Source: Eleginops maclovinus (lineage: Eukaryota > Chordata > Actinopteri > Perciformes > Eleginopidae). From it: a stretch of 64,000 bases of DNA. Every line of letters begins with the position of its first letter. The first letter of the stretch is position 1. The stretch spans positions 18,654,261 to 18,718,260 of the forward strand of contig NC_086360.1 of the NCBI RefSeq assembly GCF_036324505.1, given 5' to 3'. Of this stretch, positions 44,369 through 57,254 are shown piece after piece. Below the pieces are notes generated by a model, which made no database searches, had not been told where the DNA came from, and saw nothing but the letters and a program-made list of their open reading frames with translations. The position numbers were made by a program, and so were the translations under genes.

Positions 44369-46195
44369 CAGTCGGTGGGAGAATATTGTGTTTTGTTTCT
44401 CATGTCTGACGTCAAGCGTGCAGTCCGTTTTTTATTCCAGTGAATGTGCGGTCATTGTCTTCACTCGTTCACAGTTAAGATAGCGAACCAAAATGTAGGG
44501 AATTTGGCAAAGGTCGGTATAGCTAGCTTTTTCATTATCTTTGTGCGCCAGGGTTCATCACAAATACTTTTGTTTATCACACCCACAGTCTGTCATCTTG
44601 GACAGTCCTTTTTAGATGAATGTGGAGTGTTTTTCTGTCGGCCGCTGATGTGCAGGTTTGACAGCTGATAGGACCTCACCAAAATCAGTCGCTGACTCGT
44701 TTGAATCTGCCTATGCCGATTACACCTCAACCAGAAAGAAATTAGGAAATGTTCAAACATCTTTGTCAGTAACGCTTTGTGAGTTAAAGGTACAAAATGC
44801 TAAAATAATTTTGTGCCATAAGTTCACACCAAAGACTAAAGGGGGATTTTTAACTTTTGACTATCACATGATTGAATGCTCATTTAAAGAAGAATACGTT
44901 TTTAGTTTAACGTAGGACTAGTCCATTGCTATTTGCAAGGAATGCACATTTCCCAGCTTATAACAATCACTTGTGTACAATTTGAACAATTTGCTAAGAA
45001 GACATTAAGCAGCGAAGTCATAAAAAACACAATATATTAAGCCATACAGAAGCTGACGATATAAAAGTTGTGCAATAGGTATTGTAATTGTTCAAAGCCA
45101 ATGTAAACAAAAGAGAGACTTCACACATAGTGGCATCTTTAACTTAGTGCCTTGCCACAAGCTTTACTTTTAAGATACTGGCACTTCCTGTGCCTCTTTC
45201 ATTTTCTAACGGATTGAATAGAGCGATTATAGAGCACGGCCACAGCGTTAATTTAAAGTGGTATCAAGAATGAATACAAAGGAATTCATTTCATCTTTGT
45301 CCTGTTGTTTTCCAGCTCAAGTCCTGTGCCCTGATCTTGATCTTTATTTTATAGTTTTTGCAATCATGGAACGGATTTAAATTTTAATCTGATTTTGTAG
45401 CAATTAATTACAATCAAATGAGGCGGTCTTGTTCCCTGCGAGCCATGTCCCATGTTCGGAGGCTTTACTGTATCCCTCCTCTCTAACCACTCTGGACAAT
45501 CTTAACAATGTACTGTATTTTGGCATTTCAATGCAGGAAGGAGATGCATGACAAACACTTGTCTACTTCCGCTCTGTTCACTCGGAGCATCTGGCAGGGG
45601 AACAGCTGCTTGGCTATTTAGCCGATTATAAACTTAATATTTGTGGAGAAAAAAAAAAGCTTACCCTTATATATTGTAGCTGAATTGCACGTTGCTCAAT
45701 CACAAAATTGTATGAAATTGCCAATGGATCATTTTTTTTACTTGTATTTGTGTCATCAATTGTGCACTTACAGTTTTTTTTTTATAGTAAATACCAATTC
45801 CATCCGGGAAGTCTAGTTTATCTCTGTAGTTTCCCTTAAGGGACTGAGCTAAAATGCCCTCAATCACTTTGGAAGGGACCTTTCCCCCTTAAATGGTGCT
45901 TTACAAGAGTCAGATTTGTTCCTGTTTTTTTTTTTTGTCCATATAATCATCATAGGTGAAGGAGGGCAAATTGTTTTATTGCTTTTCATGAACTCTAGTT
46001 ACTAAATGTGATACACACTTATAAACCAACTTAACTTGACACTCAAATCAACTCCAAACCTCGGAGAGGAGCAGGAGACGCATTATGGGCCACAAGTAAT
46101 CAAATGGAGGTGTTTACAGGGAAGGCTGTCAGACTACTTTTTGAAATTGCAGCTCGTCCTATTCTTTTTATAATAAACTCACTTCAGGTAGTTTA
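42321..46195 (+). other. zbtb34: zbtb34 3'UTR (inferred, long)
   Basis: No other gene is recognised downstream of the stop. The first canonical AATAAA I could find is at 46172-46177, implying a 3'UTR near 3.9 kb. Others follow at 47215-47220 and 47343-47348. Long 3'UTRs are usual for ZBTB genes. The end is uncertain. Confidence 0.4.
44343..44368 (+). repeat. (TG)13 microsatellite
   Basis: Thirteen uninterrupted TG units within the presumed zbtb34 3'UTR. Confidence 0.95.
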
Positions 46196-49100
46196 CAAAC
46201 ACTGATATAGGCTTAGAAAAAAATCTTAAGTCTTCCATAGCTTTTCTGTCAGTTTCTGTCCACTGTGTATTTTAAGAAAAAGCAATAACCTTTTTAAAAG
46301 CGGTGTATCGGGATCATCAAGCCTATTGAAATATTGACCTGTCGTATATCAAACAGACTTAATGTCAGGGAGCTAGTGAATTGAAGTAAGACCAGGGCAA
46401 TTTGATATTGATGGATCTTTTTATATATATTTTCTGAAACTTGGACAGGTTGACTTTCCTCTTCAGAAGAAATATATTTAAATGAAAAAGCGATGTTGCT
46501 TGCTGGTGTTATAAATGCTCATCAAAAGCCAGTGGTAGACAGTAAACTGCAACACAAGAAAGGAGTGCTTGGTTCTCAAACTCAGTGGAACTGTTCAGAG
46601 TTGCACCTCCAGCTGTGTCAAATATTGAAAGGGATTTTGGGCTATAAAGCCACTGTTAGGGAGCGGGCTGTCTGTTATCATGGGGAGGTTCAGTGGTCTC
46701 CTTCAGCTCCTCGGGCGCTGAGACTGCAGCTGTGGTTGTTTAGGACAAGGGGGGAGATTTCAAGTCAATATATTGTTCCTTCTCCCTTTACAACTCCCTA
46801 AACTCTACACTGCACTGTCTCTGGCTCATATGTATTTGGTGACAAGGCAAAAAAAAATCTTAGAACTCAGGGTATATAATGTTAAAAGTGGTCTAATTGG
46901 ACATATGTGTGTCCATAGTATAATTGTGCACTTCTCTTCAGGTGGGGAAACAAGTCCTCAGTCAGTGGTTCCCAAACATTCTGCCTCAACGAGCCCATAT
47001 TTTCCACAGAGCTGAAGCTCGGGGAGCGCTGGAGACCACGTACCGAACCATTATTGCAGACATGCCCTAACTCCTGTTTTGTCCACTCTACACACAACCT
47101 CACAACCCAACTGTGAACCTCATAACTCTACTGTTTTGTACAACTATGAAGTAAATGAAGCTAGCTAGAGCTGATGTATCTATTGCCATTTATGAATTTT
47201 ATTTTATAGCATGAAATAAAATATATTTATTCAAATTATATATTTTACTCATAATCATTCTGTGCTGCTTTGTTTTGGTTCTTAAGCTTGTAAATTGCTT
47301 TTTTATTATATAAAATATGTCAATAGAATAATGCGTTTGTAAAATAAAGACGCTCATTTGGCTCTGATTTGTCTTCTGTGTCTCCTGAAGTTGATTTATT
47401 CACTTGTCTATGTGCATGCGAACTAAAATGACCCAAAACAAGCAACTTGTAATCTCTAAGCCTCCTTAAGTAGTCTTGTTTACAATGTGTACAACAAGGC
47501 ATCCAGTATATGTTCAAAATGTGTTGCTGGCATGAATGGAATCCACATGCTGCTGCAGTAAAACTATATCTGAAGGCCATCTGGAGGAATATCTGGTGTA
47601 TGTGTAACTTTAGCCCTCCAGAGGGAGCTATTGATCAACAAATACACATCAAGCCGTTGTTTCTTTTGAGCCACGAAGTACGGTTTAATGAACACAAGAT
47701 AAATATCTAAAAAATGATTGGCCTGTGATTTTAACACTTCTGTTCAATGTCTTTACTAAAATGTTATTTATACAAGCTGTCTTGATTAAACGTTTGGCCA
47801 CTTTTTTTAACATTAAGTTGTACATGTTTCTGTTATGATAATTTACAAACCAGATGTCTGAAAAATACTTCTTCCTCTTGTGAGTTCTCTTGAGAGTTCA
47901 ATATTTTTTGTTTTTCTTTGCTACTATCGGTGCTTGTGGAAATAGCCTATTCACAAATGTCACAGAAGCCAAGTTGTAGATTAAAAAACAATAAATTGCT
48001 TTAGTCTCTGATGGCTGGTAATAAAATTAATTTATCACCCTACTCCTTTTCCTGCAGGATCTCCAGATATACGCTCTGCCCAATCCTCAGCACTGCTATA
48101 GCTCTTGTCCTGTCCTAAAAAAAAATGCACCCAAAGGGAGAAATATATTCATGAAGTGGCACAGCTGTGGACCAGCCTCCCACAGTGTTACCACTGTCTG
48201 TGGGTTTTACAGAAAGTGAGACCATAAGGGAGCCAAATGACTAATAAATTACCAAATTGGCCACCTATGTGCTTTTCAACTGTTCTTTTAGGCAGCACGT
48301 TGCAGCCAACATATCCAGTGTTCTTTACCTACAAATATTGTCAAATATATTTTAACTTTCTGATCAGTAAATGACACTTCTTGGCAAGATGTGATGTCTA
48401 ATAAGCATCACTCTATGCCTAAATGTTCAAATAAACTGGATGCATTGTTTGAATGGCAGTATTATAGGGCTGCACTGACACTTGATACTAAAATAATAGG
48501 CTAAATTGCCCTGTTCAGTGGAATAAGAGAATAAAATAAGAACCACAGAAAACAAGGCCAGGAAACCCGGGGTAGTCTTGTTTCCACAAGAGTTTTTAAC
48601 TGCATTCTATGGTTATGATGTATTGTGGCTTTCTGTAACACAAACTCTACCAGTTGGACTGGAGTGAATAATTGGTAGGTATAGTTGTTTTCACACATTT
48701 GTTAATATCTACTTTCAGGGTGATCTTAAGTTTTGTATGGTACATGACTCGTGGGTATTCAATTCCCTTCAATTTTGTTGCACTTTGGCTCAAACTGTTT
48801 TGGCTTGAGCTGCAGCTTTCTAACCTTAGACTGTATATGCTTTTTACACATTTCACAGTCAAAATGGGTAATATAAGACATGCATAACTTGGTGCATTAA
48901 AATGTATGTGCTTTGTAGTTGAATAATATTTCCCTTTAATTAATTCAATAAAAATGGTAGTAGTATTTCATACCTGATGCTATTTGGACTATGGGTCATT
49001 TGGAGTGGCATAGATGGATCGTTTACATTTATTGGCATAGTTTTTTTAGGAGTGATCAAGCTAATGATAAAATGATGTCTGCCAAAAAGTCAAATAATTG

Positions 49101-51035
49101 TTTGTGAGACAATTGAGCCTAATGGAGCTTGTTGCCAGGCCTCCGCTATTCCATTCTGTCATAATGTTGTTAGCTCTCTGAATGAGATAATGTTACAAGG
49201 GGTTTAGGAGTCAGGAGTGCAGCTTGTAGGGTAAACTAGGAAAACAGGTGAGAGTCCCCAACTACAAAAGAAGAAATATAATACTCTATGGCTAACACGT
49301 TTTTCTTTCTAGGTAAGAAGCCACAGGAAACTGCTGGTCAACCTCAACCATAATGTCGCTCAATAGGAAATATGTAAAGTGATCCTTTAGGGAGTTAACC
49401 TCTGACCTGTTGGCCTGACTCAAACAACTCGTGTAATGTCTGCAGGGCACCAGGTGTGCTCCACATTATGGGAACACTATGAAAATGACAACATGGAAAA
49501 AACTACACTACAGCAGCTGACAGCTAATGTTTATTTTTCTTTTAGAAGTCAAATATTCTCGCTGTTTTGTTTGTTTTAAGCAATGTGAAGAGATTGTGAA
49601 TGCAGCTTTGGTCAGCTAACGTTAGCTGCGCTAGCTAAATAACAGTATATCAGACTTTGTCATTTCATTACTTGCAGTTTGAATAGTTTGTGAACACTTT
49701 TGTTGCTGTGTTTATACATTCCCTTCTTGTACTCACAAAGGAGCAGGTGATATTGTGTCCATATCCCTGTATTATTACTGAAAATGCCAGGTGTGCTTTT
49801 TGAAAAAGTTGCACGTAGGGAAAGCACAGGTGTTAATTATAAGGTTAATGAGCTGGCATTAATGCACTGTTATGGTCCATTCTGCCTACACTTGAATGTA
49901 TTAAGTGTAAGATGTTGCCAAAATATTACTTTAAACCCCTCAAACAATACCCAACATTTCTAAAAGAACTGGAAGAAGAAGTCACCAGGGAACTTTTCAA
50001 TATATTTCTTCAACCTTTCTTATATACGGACACACAGGACAGGACAAAAAAACCACACAGTCTCAAAGGGTAAGATCATGTTACACACGAAGGAAACATA
50101 AGGGTGATCACATACCATTCAAAGATGCTGTTGATACACAGCATCAGTAGGCTAAAAACACATGATAAAAAAACAAGCTTCAGCTTCAGAATCAGACTTA
50201 ATACACATTAACGCATATTTGCTTTATCATTTTTAAGAAGCTTGATACCCAAGCCCCAAAATGTGCTTCTTCCTTCCAGCCGAAAGAAGTTTAAGTTTTA
50301 ATGTCTATGTATTGTGATTCAGAGATTTACTGATCAAAAATGCTAACAAGCTAGCTCTAGCCAGTCTCTCCTTTTACTTTAGCTATAATGCCACCATTCC
50401 AATGCTTGTATTTTAGCTATTAGCGTCTCCTAGCATAGAATATTGTGACAAATGATATGTGTGTTTTCACAAGCTAATTGTAAGTCTGTCCACACTGTGA
50501 CACTTACAATTATGCTATACTTCTAACAAGTGACATGTGTTGTAATGTACTTATTCGGATGAGGAACAACATTTATCGAGTTGGGGTAAGCGTGCCTTGC
50601 TTAGTTGGCAAAACATATTAACCACAACCCAGGAACATCTGTAAGTTTCCGAGAAACCATTCCTTTTCCAAATATAAGCCTTTTCATGTTGTTCATATTT
50701 TCCTTTATTACAACTGAGTCAATCTGTTATACTGGAGTTGATCCATGCTGCAAGAATGTTGACTCACAGTCAAATAATAGTTTGGAGAATTGTTCTGTAC
50801 AACTGTTTCTTTTAAGCTGTTCGACCAGAGCATGTTTCCTACAGAGCAAGCATTTACTGTAAATCATGTAATTATGGAGCAGTAAGAAGCAAGCGACTTT
50901 TTTAAAAAAACATTCTTTTAAACTTTTGGCTTATTTATTACAGTTGACACCTTACACTTAAAGTTATTTTCATTTGTATCTTTTAAAAGAGACTTTGAGG
51001 TGTCGATGAAGGTGAATATTTTGTTTTATACAGTA
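46196..51035. other. intergenic; old repeat fragments
   Basis: No established gene. It contains a hAT-like end at 46963, an acceptor-plus-open-frame at 48058-48219, and TAGC-rich words at 49610-49640 and 50340-50430. Human RALGPS1 exons would be expected between zbtb34 and angptl2; I recognise none here. Confidence 0.5.
46963..47035 (+). repeat. hAT-like terminal fragment
   Basis: CAGTGGTTCCCAAACATTCTG matches the typical end of fish hAT MITEs and is followed by GCCCATATTTTCCACAGAGC. No opposite end is visible, so it is a fragment. Confidence 0.35.
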
Positions 51036-51040
51036 AGGGA

Positions 51041-51523
51041 TGTGTTGCCTCTAAGGCATTTATACCATTATCTGTATTGTGTAATAATTCATTTATATCC
51101 ATTGTAGTTAATAATAACAACAGTAAAAAGGTTATTAAGATTATTTTATTTTGATAGTTGAGTTACTCATGACATCACTTCCTGATAAGGTCACCTGTGT
51201 ACTCGCGACTTCCTGTTTGTGTTACCTGCTTGTGTGGACTGAGAGTGAGGCAGACATGCTAGGTGTGTTCTGAAGCCATCCGAAGCCATCCACTAAGAAA
51301 TATTGTACAGGCAACGCCGTAAGTACACAGAACATGTGTTAAATGTTAGTAATTCATATTTTGGGTGTTTAAAATGTAATATCTGTTGCTTGTTTGCAGT
51401 TTTCACCAAATGTCATGAAGACTTCAGAGTAAAAGGTCAACTCCACTACGACTCATGTTTTCATTGGACACGGTTTAACTTGGTGTTGAATCAGAGTTGT
51501 TACACTCGTGTGAGAACACTACA
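51041..51523 (+). repeat. 5' LTR of the BEL/Pao element
   Basis: 483 bp, TG...CA termini. It contains a tandem CATCCGAAGC / CATCCACTAAG and a possible splice pair: donor-like CGCC|GTAAGT at 51316-51324 and acceptor TTGCAG near 51400. It differs from the 3' copy by about seven substitutions and a few small indels, so about 98% identical. Confidence 0.93.
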
Positions 51524-51560
51524 GTGAAAAGGTGGCACTCGATGTTTCATAGTGTCCGAG

Positions 51561-51761
51561 ATGGCAGCTAGCAACAAGTCAGGAGCAGCAAGTGCTAAGA
51601 GCAACATGACATCATCATCATCATCAAGCGCAGCTCGTGCCAGAGCTAAAGCAGAAGCTGCTAAGGTAAGAGCTTCATATGATGGCCAGGAGGCTAAATT
51701 AAAACTGGGAAAGGCTGCTAAAAAGCAGAAAGGAAAACAAAAGAGGCTCAAAATGAGTTAG
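51561..51761 (+). pseudogene. BEL/Pao gag N-terminal remnant
   Basis: An ATG at 51561 opens a Ser/Ala/Lys-rich, charged helical segment (ARARAKAEAAKVRASYDG) typical of the start of fish BEL gag. The frame stops at 51761, and a shifted frame continues the charged helix to about 51820. The central part of gag then is missing: the next recognisable segment is the zinc-knuckle region. A (CAT)n-like Ser run lies at 51610-51627. Confidence 0.7.
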
Positions 51762-51806
51762 AAGCAGCTAGAATTGATACAGAGTTGGAAATGCTAACGC
51801 TACAGC

Positions 51807-52283
51807 GTGAAGCAGATGCAGCCGTTGCGGAAGAAAGGAAAATGCTTCAAGTGTTGTTCTTCAACTTCCCATGTAGCCAAAGACTGCAAATCTTCTGTGA
51901 GGTGCTTAGAGTGTGAAAGCACCAATCATGACGCAGCCATGCACCCTAGCCCATTATTTCAACCCACCAAGGCTCCTCCGCTGCCACAAGAGAACGGCGG
52001 GGAGGGAGAAGATTCTAATAAGACTGATGTTAGAACAAGTTGCACAGAGGTTTGTGGCCTAGGTCAGTGGGGTCGTTCCTGTTCGAAGATTTGCCTTGCA
52101 AAGGTTTACCCCAAACATTCAAAGGACAAAGCCATTAGAGCCTGTGTGATCCTGGATGACCAGAGCAATCGCTCTTTAGCCAGACCAGAGTTCTTTAAGC
52201 TGTTTCAGTGTGGAAAACAAACCACTTTCGTACCATCTCAGAACATGCTCCGGCATCATGGAAACTTATGGCAGGAAGGCTGA
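51807..52283 (+). pseudogene. BEL/Pao gag zinc knuckles and start of protease
   Basis: The first knuckle is CFKCCSSTSHVAKDC and a second Cys/His cluster is CLECESTNHDAAMH, as in BEL gag nucleocapsid. The later part, CVILDDQSNRS, corresponds to the aspartic protease (DUF1758-like) region. The frame is lost near 52240, and at least two shifts separate it from the following frame. Confidence 0.75.
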
Positions 52284-52306
52284 AGGATTCCAGATAGAGT
52301 CGCTGG

Positions 52307-53791
52307 ATGGAGAGGTGCTCATCTCTACCATCAGTCCTCGAGTGTCTTGAAATCCCAAACAATCGAGTTGAGATCCCAACACCAAGTGCAGTTTTGCATC
52401 AGCCTCATCTCCATCACATCGCCAAACATATTCCTGAACTGGACCCAGAAGCGGAGATACTCCTCCTACTCGGAAGAGACGTGCTTAGAGCACACAAGGT
52501 CAGACAACAAGTAAATGGGCCACATAACGCTCCCTTTGCACAACGTCTCGATCTAGGCTGGGTGGTGATAGGAGAAGTGTGCTTAGGTAATGTGCACAAG
52601 CCAACAGTTGACACATTCAAGACCCATGTGTTAGATGGTGGTCGCCAGTCCATTTTTCAGCCTTGTACACGTTTCATGCATGTCAAGGAAACACAACCAA
52701 ACTTCAGCAAGCCTAGCAGACTGCCAGAGAGGATGCTAGGACACACAGTGTTTGACCAAACTGAACATGATAACAAACCTGCTCCGTCAATAGACGATGT
52801 CTTCTTTGTAAAGATCATGGACACCAATGTCCACAGAAATGACGCTCACAATTGGGTTGCCCCATTGCCCTTCAAGGAACCACGTCAGCGCTTGCCAAAT
52901 AACAGAGTGCAGGCAGTCAAACGGTTTGAGTCCCTGCAACGACAATTCAAGAGGAATCCTGAGATGCCGGATCAATATGTGGCATTCATGGAAAAGATCT
53001 TTGCCAACGGTCATGCAGAAGTAGCACCGCCATTGGAGGCAGACGAAGAGTGCTGGTATCTTCCGTCGTTTGGGGTATACCACCCGCAAAAGCCCAACCA
53101 AATCAGGGTCGTTTTCGATTCCAGCGCACAGTACTCCGTGGTCTCCCTCAACGAAGTGCTTCTGACAGGTCCCGACCTGAACAATTCTCTCCTAGGCGTC
53201 CTTCTACGCTTTCGGAAGGACAGAGTTGCTGTCTCAGCCGACATCCAACAAATGTTTCACTGTTTTTTGGTACATGAAAATCTTCGCAACTTCCTTCGTT
53301 TTTTGTGGCACAAGGATAATGACCTAAGTAAGTCGGTTGTCGACTACCGCATGAGAGTTCATGTCTTTGGCAATTCGCCATCTCCTGCTGTAGCCATTTA
53401 TGGCCTGCGGCCCATCGCTGAAGGCGCCCAGAAGTATGGGCCCGACACAGTGAAGTTTGTGGAAAGACACTTCTACGTAGATGATGGCTTGGTGTCTCTG
53501 CCATATGAAGCAGAGGCAATCGACCTCCGACAAACTCAAGCTTCACTCGCTGAATCAAACCTCCGCTTACATAAGTTTGTGTCGAACAGTCCAGCAGTCA
53601 TTGGAGCTTTCCTGCCTGAGGATTGCGTTCCAGTCACCAAGGATCTAGATTTGAGTGGAGAAACAACACCCATGCAGCGTAGCTTGGGACTGCTATGGGA
53701 GATCAGGTCAGATACATTCACCTTCTCTGCATCTACTGTTGTCAAACCTTACCCGACGTTGAGTCCTGTCCACTGTCAACAGTGTTTTTGA
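52307..53791 (+). pseudogene. BEL/Pao pol: protease end and reverse transcriptase
   Basis: The largest surviving frame (494 codons). It carries the protease-end block LLLLGRDVLRAHKV and GWVVIGEVCLG, then the reverse transcriptase: RVVFDSSA, VSADIQQMFHCF and the catalytic FYVDDGLVS. The peptidase_A17/RT organisation is that of BEL/Pao. The frame ends where a shift occurs near 53745, and the true continuation (FDPLG-type block) lies in another frame with two stops. Confidence 0.85.
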
Positions 53792-53948
53792 TCCCCTGGG
53801 TTTGTTGGCACCCGTCACGATCCAGGGAAGAGCCCTTCTTAGGGAACTTACCTCAGAGCTGTCTGACTGGGATACACCCCTCTAAGAAGACAAGCTGAAG
53901 AAATGGGAAACTTAGAGAGATTCTCTTCAGGTCTTAAAGGAGCTTCAT

Positions 53949-54488
53949 GTGCCACGCACATACACACCACCCTCGCTCAGCAAAGCTGTGCAGACGCAAC
54001 TGTGTGTATTCTCCAATGCCTCGATCAAGGCCATTGGAGCTGTCGCTCATCTAAGAACAGTTCAGGAGGATGGAAAAGCTGAAGTAGGACTTGTTATGGG
54101 CAAAGCCAAATTAGCACCTCAGTCCGAACCTACGATCCCACGGCTTGAGCTCTGCGCCGCCGTCCTTGCTGTAGAGGTGGCAGATCTCATCAGAGAGGAG
54201 CTAGATCTGAAACTGGATGCTATCAGGTTCTACACGGACAGCAAGGTGGTACTCGGGTACATTTATAATGTGAAAAAACGTTTTTACACATTACCTTGTA
54301 CTGTGGATGAAATGGCTCAAGCAAAAGATGTTATTCTTAAAGCGGCACAAAGGTCAGTCTTTGCAGAAGAGCTGTCAGCCCTTCAAGCAAACAAAATGGT
54401 GCCCACAAACAGCCCTTTGCATAAGCTCAGTCTCATCTGCGTTGGAGGCAGACTGAAACATTCTCAGCTAACATGTGAGAAAGGTTGA
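53949..54488 (+). pseudogene. BEL/Pao pol: RNase H and integrase edge
   Basis: An RNase H-like block: FSNASIKAIGAVAHL, PRLELCAAVLAVEVAD and FYTDSKVVLGYI. The first motif normally reads FSDAS in this family, so the first catalytic Asp is Asn here. The frame ends at a pre-integrase block (CVGGRLKHSQL), and the sequence then jumps to the very last pol residues (about 54520-54566). The zinc-binding and DDE core of the integrase are missing. Confidence 0.8.
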
Positions 54489-54634
54489 GATAAAAACTAC
54501 TAACCAAGGGGATGCAAGAACCTTCCTAAGGCCAGTTGCAGAGGTAGTCCTACTTCTGCCTAAGGACTGATCTAAAGACTGATGTTTCAGACTCCCACAA
54601 GTTCATAGTGGCCTCACATAGGCCAGACGGGGAG

Positions 54635-55116
54635 TGTGTTGCCTCTAAGGCATTTATACCATTTATCTGTAATGTGTAATAATTCATTTATATCCATTGT
54701 AGTTAATAATAACAGTAAAAAGGTTATTAAGATTATTTTATTTTGATAGTTGAGTTACTCATGACATCACTTCCTGATAAGGTCACCTGTGTACTCGCGA
54801 CTTCCTGTTTATGTTCCCTGCTTGTGTGGACTGAGAGTGAGGCAGATATGCTAGGTGTGTTCTGAAGCCATCCGAAGCCATCCACTAAGAAATATTGTAC
54901 AGGCAACGCCGTAAGTACACAGAACATGTGTTAAATGTTAGTAATTCATATTTTGGGTGTTTAAAATGTAATATCTGTTGCTTGTTTGCAGTTTTCACCA
55001 AATGTCATGAAGACTTCAGAGTAAAAGGTCAACTCCACTACGACTCATGTTTTCATTGGACACGGTTTAACTTGGTGTTGAATCAGAGTTGTTACACTCT
55101 GAGTGAGAACACTACA
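54635..55116 (+). repeat. 3' LTR of the BEL/Pao element
   Basis: 482 bp, directly after the purine tract. It is near-identical to the 5' LTR; differences include loss of one AAC in the ATAATAACAACAG stretch. Confidence 0.93.
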
Positions 55117-55121
55117 AGGGA

Positions 55122-57254
55122 TCTTTGAAAGTTGTCGCCAGACAACAATGAAGTTTTATGTGTTGAGTCTCCGTCCTCTGTCTGTGTGCAATTATTGATA
55201 AAGTGAGCTCTTGGATGAAAAAAGCCACAGAGTACTACGTAACAGTTATAGACTGTTGATGTTATAGACTCTCAAGGATTTTGTAAATATGAGTTATCCA
55301 GAGGTCACATATTGTTTTTGAATGAGATTGACTTGTTTTTAGGCATATCATCGCTACCAGCAATGATTTCTTATTTGCTACAGTGTTTAGTAATTGCCAA
55401 ATAATTCTAAGTTATATGGCATGTCTTGTCCCTTTGCAAATGCTGCATTTAGTTGGAGTAAAAGCATGTGTGTGTGTGGTTAAAGTCCCCAGTGAACCGT
55501 TTGTGCAGTAGTTTCTCCTGTTATGATATCGACTCACAATGTCAAAGGGTCTGCCGGAGCACAGGAGAGTAAAATATGAATCTAATAGAAGTACAGGGAC
55601 TTGGAATTTTATAGACGTGAAATAACAATACAGGACAGTTTGAAGTTTCAGGTTTGAAGGCCCAGGAAATGCGGTTATTTTTGTGCTGAGTGAGCACTGT
55701 GTCAGCTTATGGTTTTCCATGTTGGTTGGAGAGTGGGGGCTACACAGGCCACCCTTACTGAAGGTTTTCCATCGTGGTGAGTCTTCAGACATACACGGCA
55801 TCCAAAGAGTCTGTCGTCTGTGTTTATGGAGACGATGAAACACCGTCTTCAGGCTGACCCCAAGAAGGTTAATTGACTAAGCAGACTTTAAACCGGTTTT
55901 AAGTTGAAAAGTTGGGAAGAGCGCTTTTTTAGCTTTTGACTTATGAGCTATTTTTAGCTGTCAGTGTTTGTCGGTTTAATGTAAGACAAGTGTTTTGGCT
56001 GCTATCAGATAATCATCCATCTTGACTTTTGCAGCTCATAACTCTAACATGGTAAGTTAGGTTTTATTTGGAACAAGGGACTTTAAATACACACGTCACT
56101 TTTTTCTCTGTTGATAATTGGTCTCTTTAGAGGTTTTCACCTTTTTTTTTTATATAGGTGTCAGTCATTGGAATTTCTATCAAATTGATTCCAAATGCAC
56201 TCTAAACTGTCTTTACTGTCCCCTGCTCAAGCCTGTTCACAAAATATGACATTCATGGAGATTGGTTCATTGCAGTGTAAAGTCATTCTTGCTTCATTTT
56301 CCAGTTGCCTTTGGAAATCTCATTGGCACCTAGTAAAATAAAGGTGGTTTTTGCTCTCAGTGGAGGGGACTGCTGGATGCATCAGTTTTACAAGCCTGTC
56401 ACAATTAATTTGTCATTCCCCTGTGCACTGACTGTATATGCAACCACTGTGCCTAATAGTGTTTCAGACAACATGCTTTACTGCAACCACTACTCATAAC
56501 TAACTGGAATAAGTTTTCAAAAATGACATGTCAATTGTTGCTCTACCGTAACAATCTTATTCAGTTTAAATTGAACACATCGTTGACTTGTAGTGTAGAA
56601 TAAAGCAAGCAAATGAAGGACATAGGACATCATTAAAAGCAAATGTACCAACAGCTGTGGTTGTAGCCTGGTGAAGGCATACTGAAGGCTGTATATTTCA
56701 GCATTACCAAAGCAGTAATATTTAAAACTATTATTCACATTCCTCTAAACTTTTGGGGCAGAAAAGCAGAACAAACAAAAAAATACGGTGTAAAAAATGT
56801 GATATTCACTGTCTTATATTGGGGGCATACAACACCATTTTTTAACCGGATAATCTATTCCTTGGACGTCTGGATTTTAAGTTATCAGAGAAGCAGTCTG
56901 AGCAATGTCCGCCTCAATGGTTTTTATCACTTGGTCCCTCTGTTTGGGAGAGGAGGAGTCCTCTGTGTATTACTCATCTTCCATCAAAAACCTCCCAAAT
57001 GTACCTCCCTCCCAATCTGCCAAAGCTTTTTGGGGAACTTATTTATTCAACGTGAAACTGCTTTATTCAGCGATTTCTTCAGACAGTCTCTGTTTTGTTT
57101 TTGAAAGGAGGCGACCTTTTCAAATAATTCGGCTCCCCGTAAAAAACCTCTGCAACTGTACATCCATGATCCCAGACAACTTCAGCAAAAGTACATCTCT
57201 ATGTTATAGATATTGTGCATTTAAGTTATTTGTATTTATACCATGAGATGCAAA
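55122..57254. other. intergenic, no established feature
   Basis: AT-rich DNA. Overlapping open frames at 56799-57246 have no recognisable domain. A short donor/acceptor-like pair near 56034-56053 (TTTTGCAG ... ATG|GTAAGT) brackets only 17 bases. Confidence 0.5.

Larger units (their letters stand above)
51041..55116 (+). mobile_element. BEL/Pao LTR retrotransposon, internally deleted
   Basis: Two LTRs (51041-51523 and 54635-55116) begin TGTGTTGCCT and end GAACACTACA. The 5 bp duplication AGGGA directly flanks both sides (51036-51040 and 55117-55121). A purine tract (GACGGGGAG) sits just before the 3' LTR. The inner part carries a gag start, CCHC-type knuckles, a BEL-type protease region, reverse transcriptase with YVDD, RNase H, and the last residues of pol. 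Most of gag and the integrase core are missing, and the frames are broken by shifts and stops, so the copy cannot encode its own movement. Family assignment to BEL/Pao rests on the protease and RT segments and their order. Confidence 0.93.

Noticed and set aside
53695..53898. Separate gene after the BEL reverse transcriptase frame
   Set aside because: It is the shifted continuation of the same decayed pol, not an independent gene.
56799..57246. 101- and 113-codon overlapping open frames
   Set aside because: AT-rich region, two frames on the same strand, no domain or splice signals; treated as chance.
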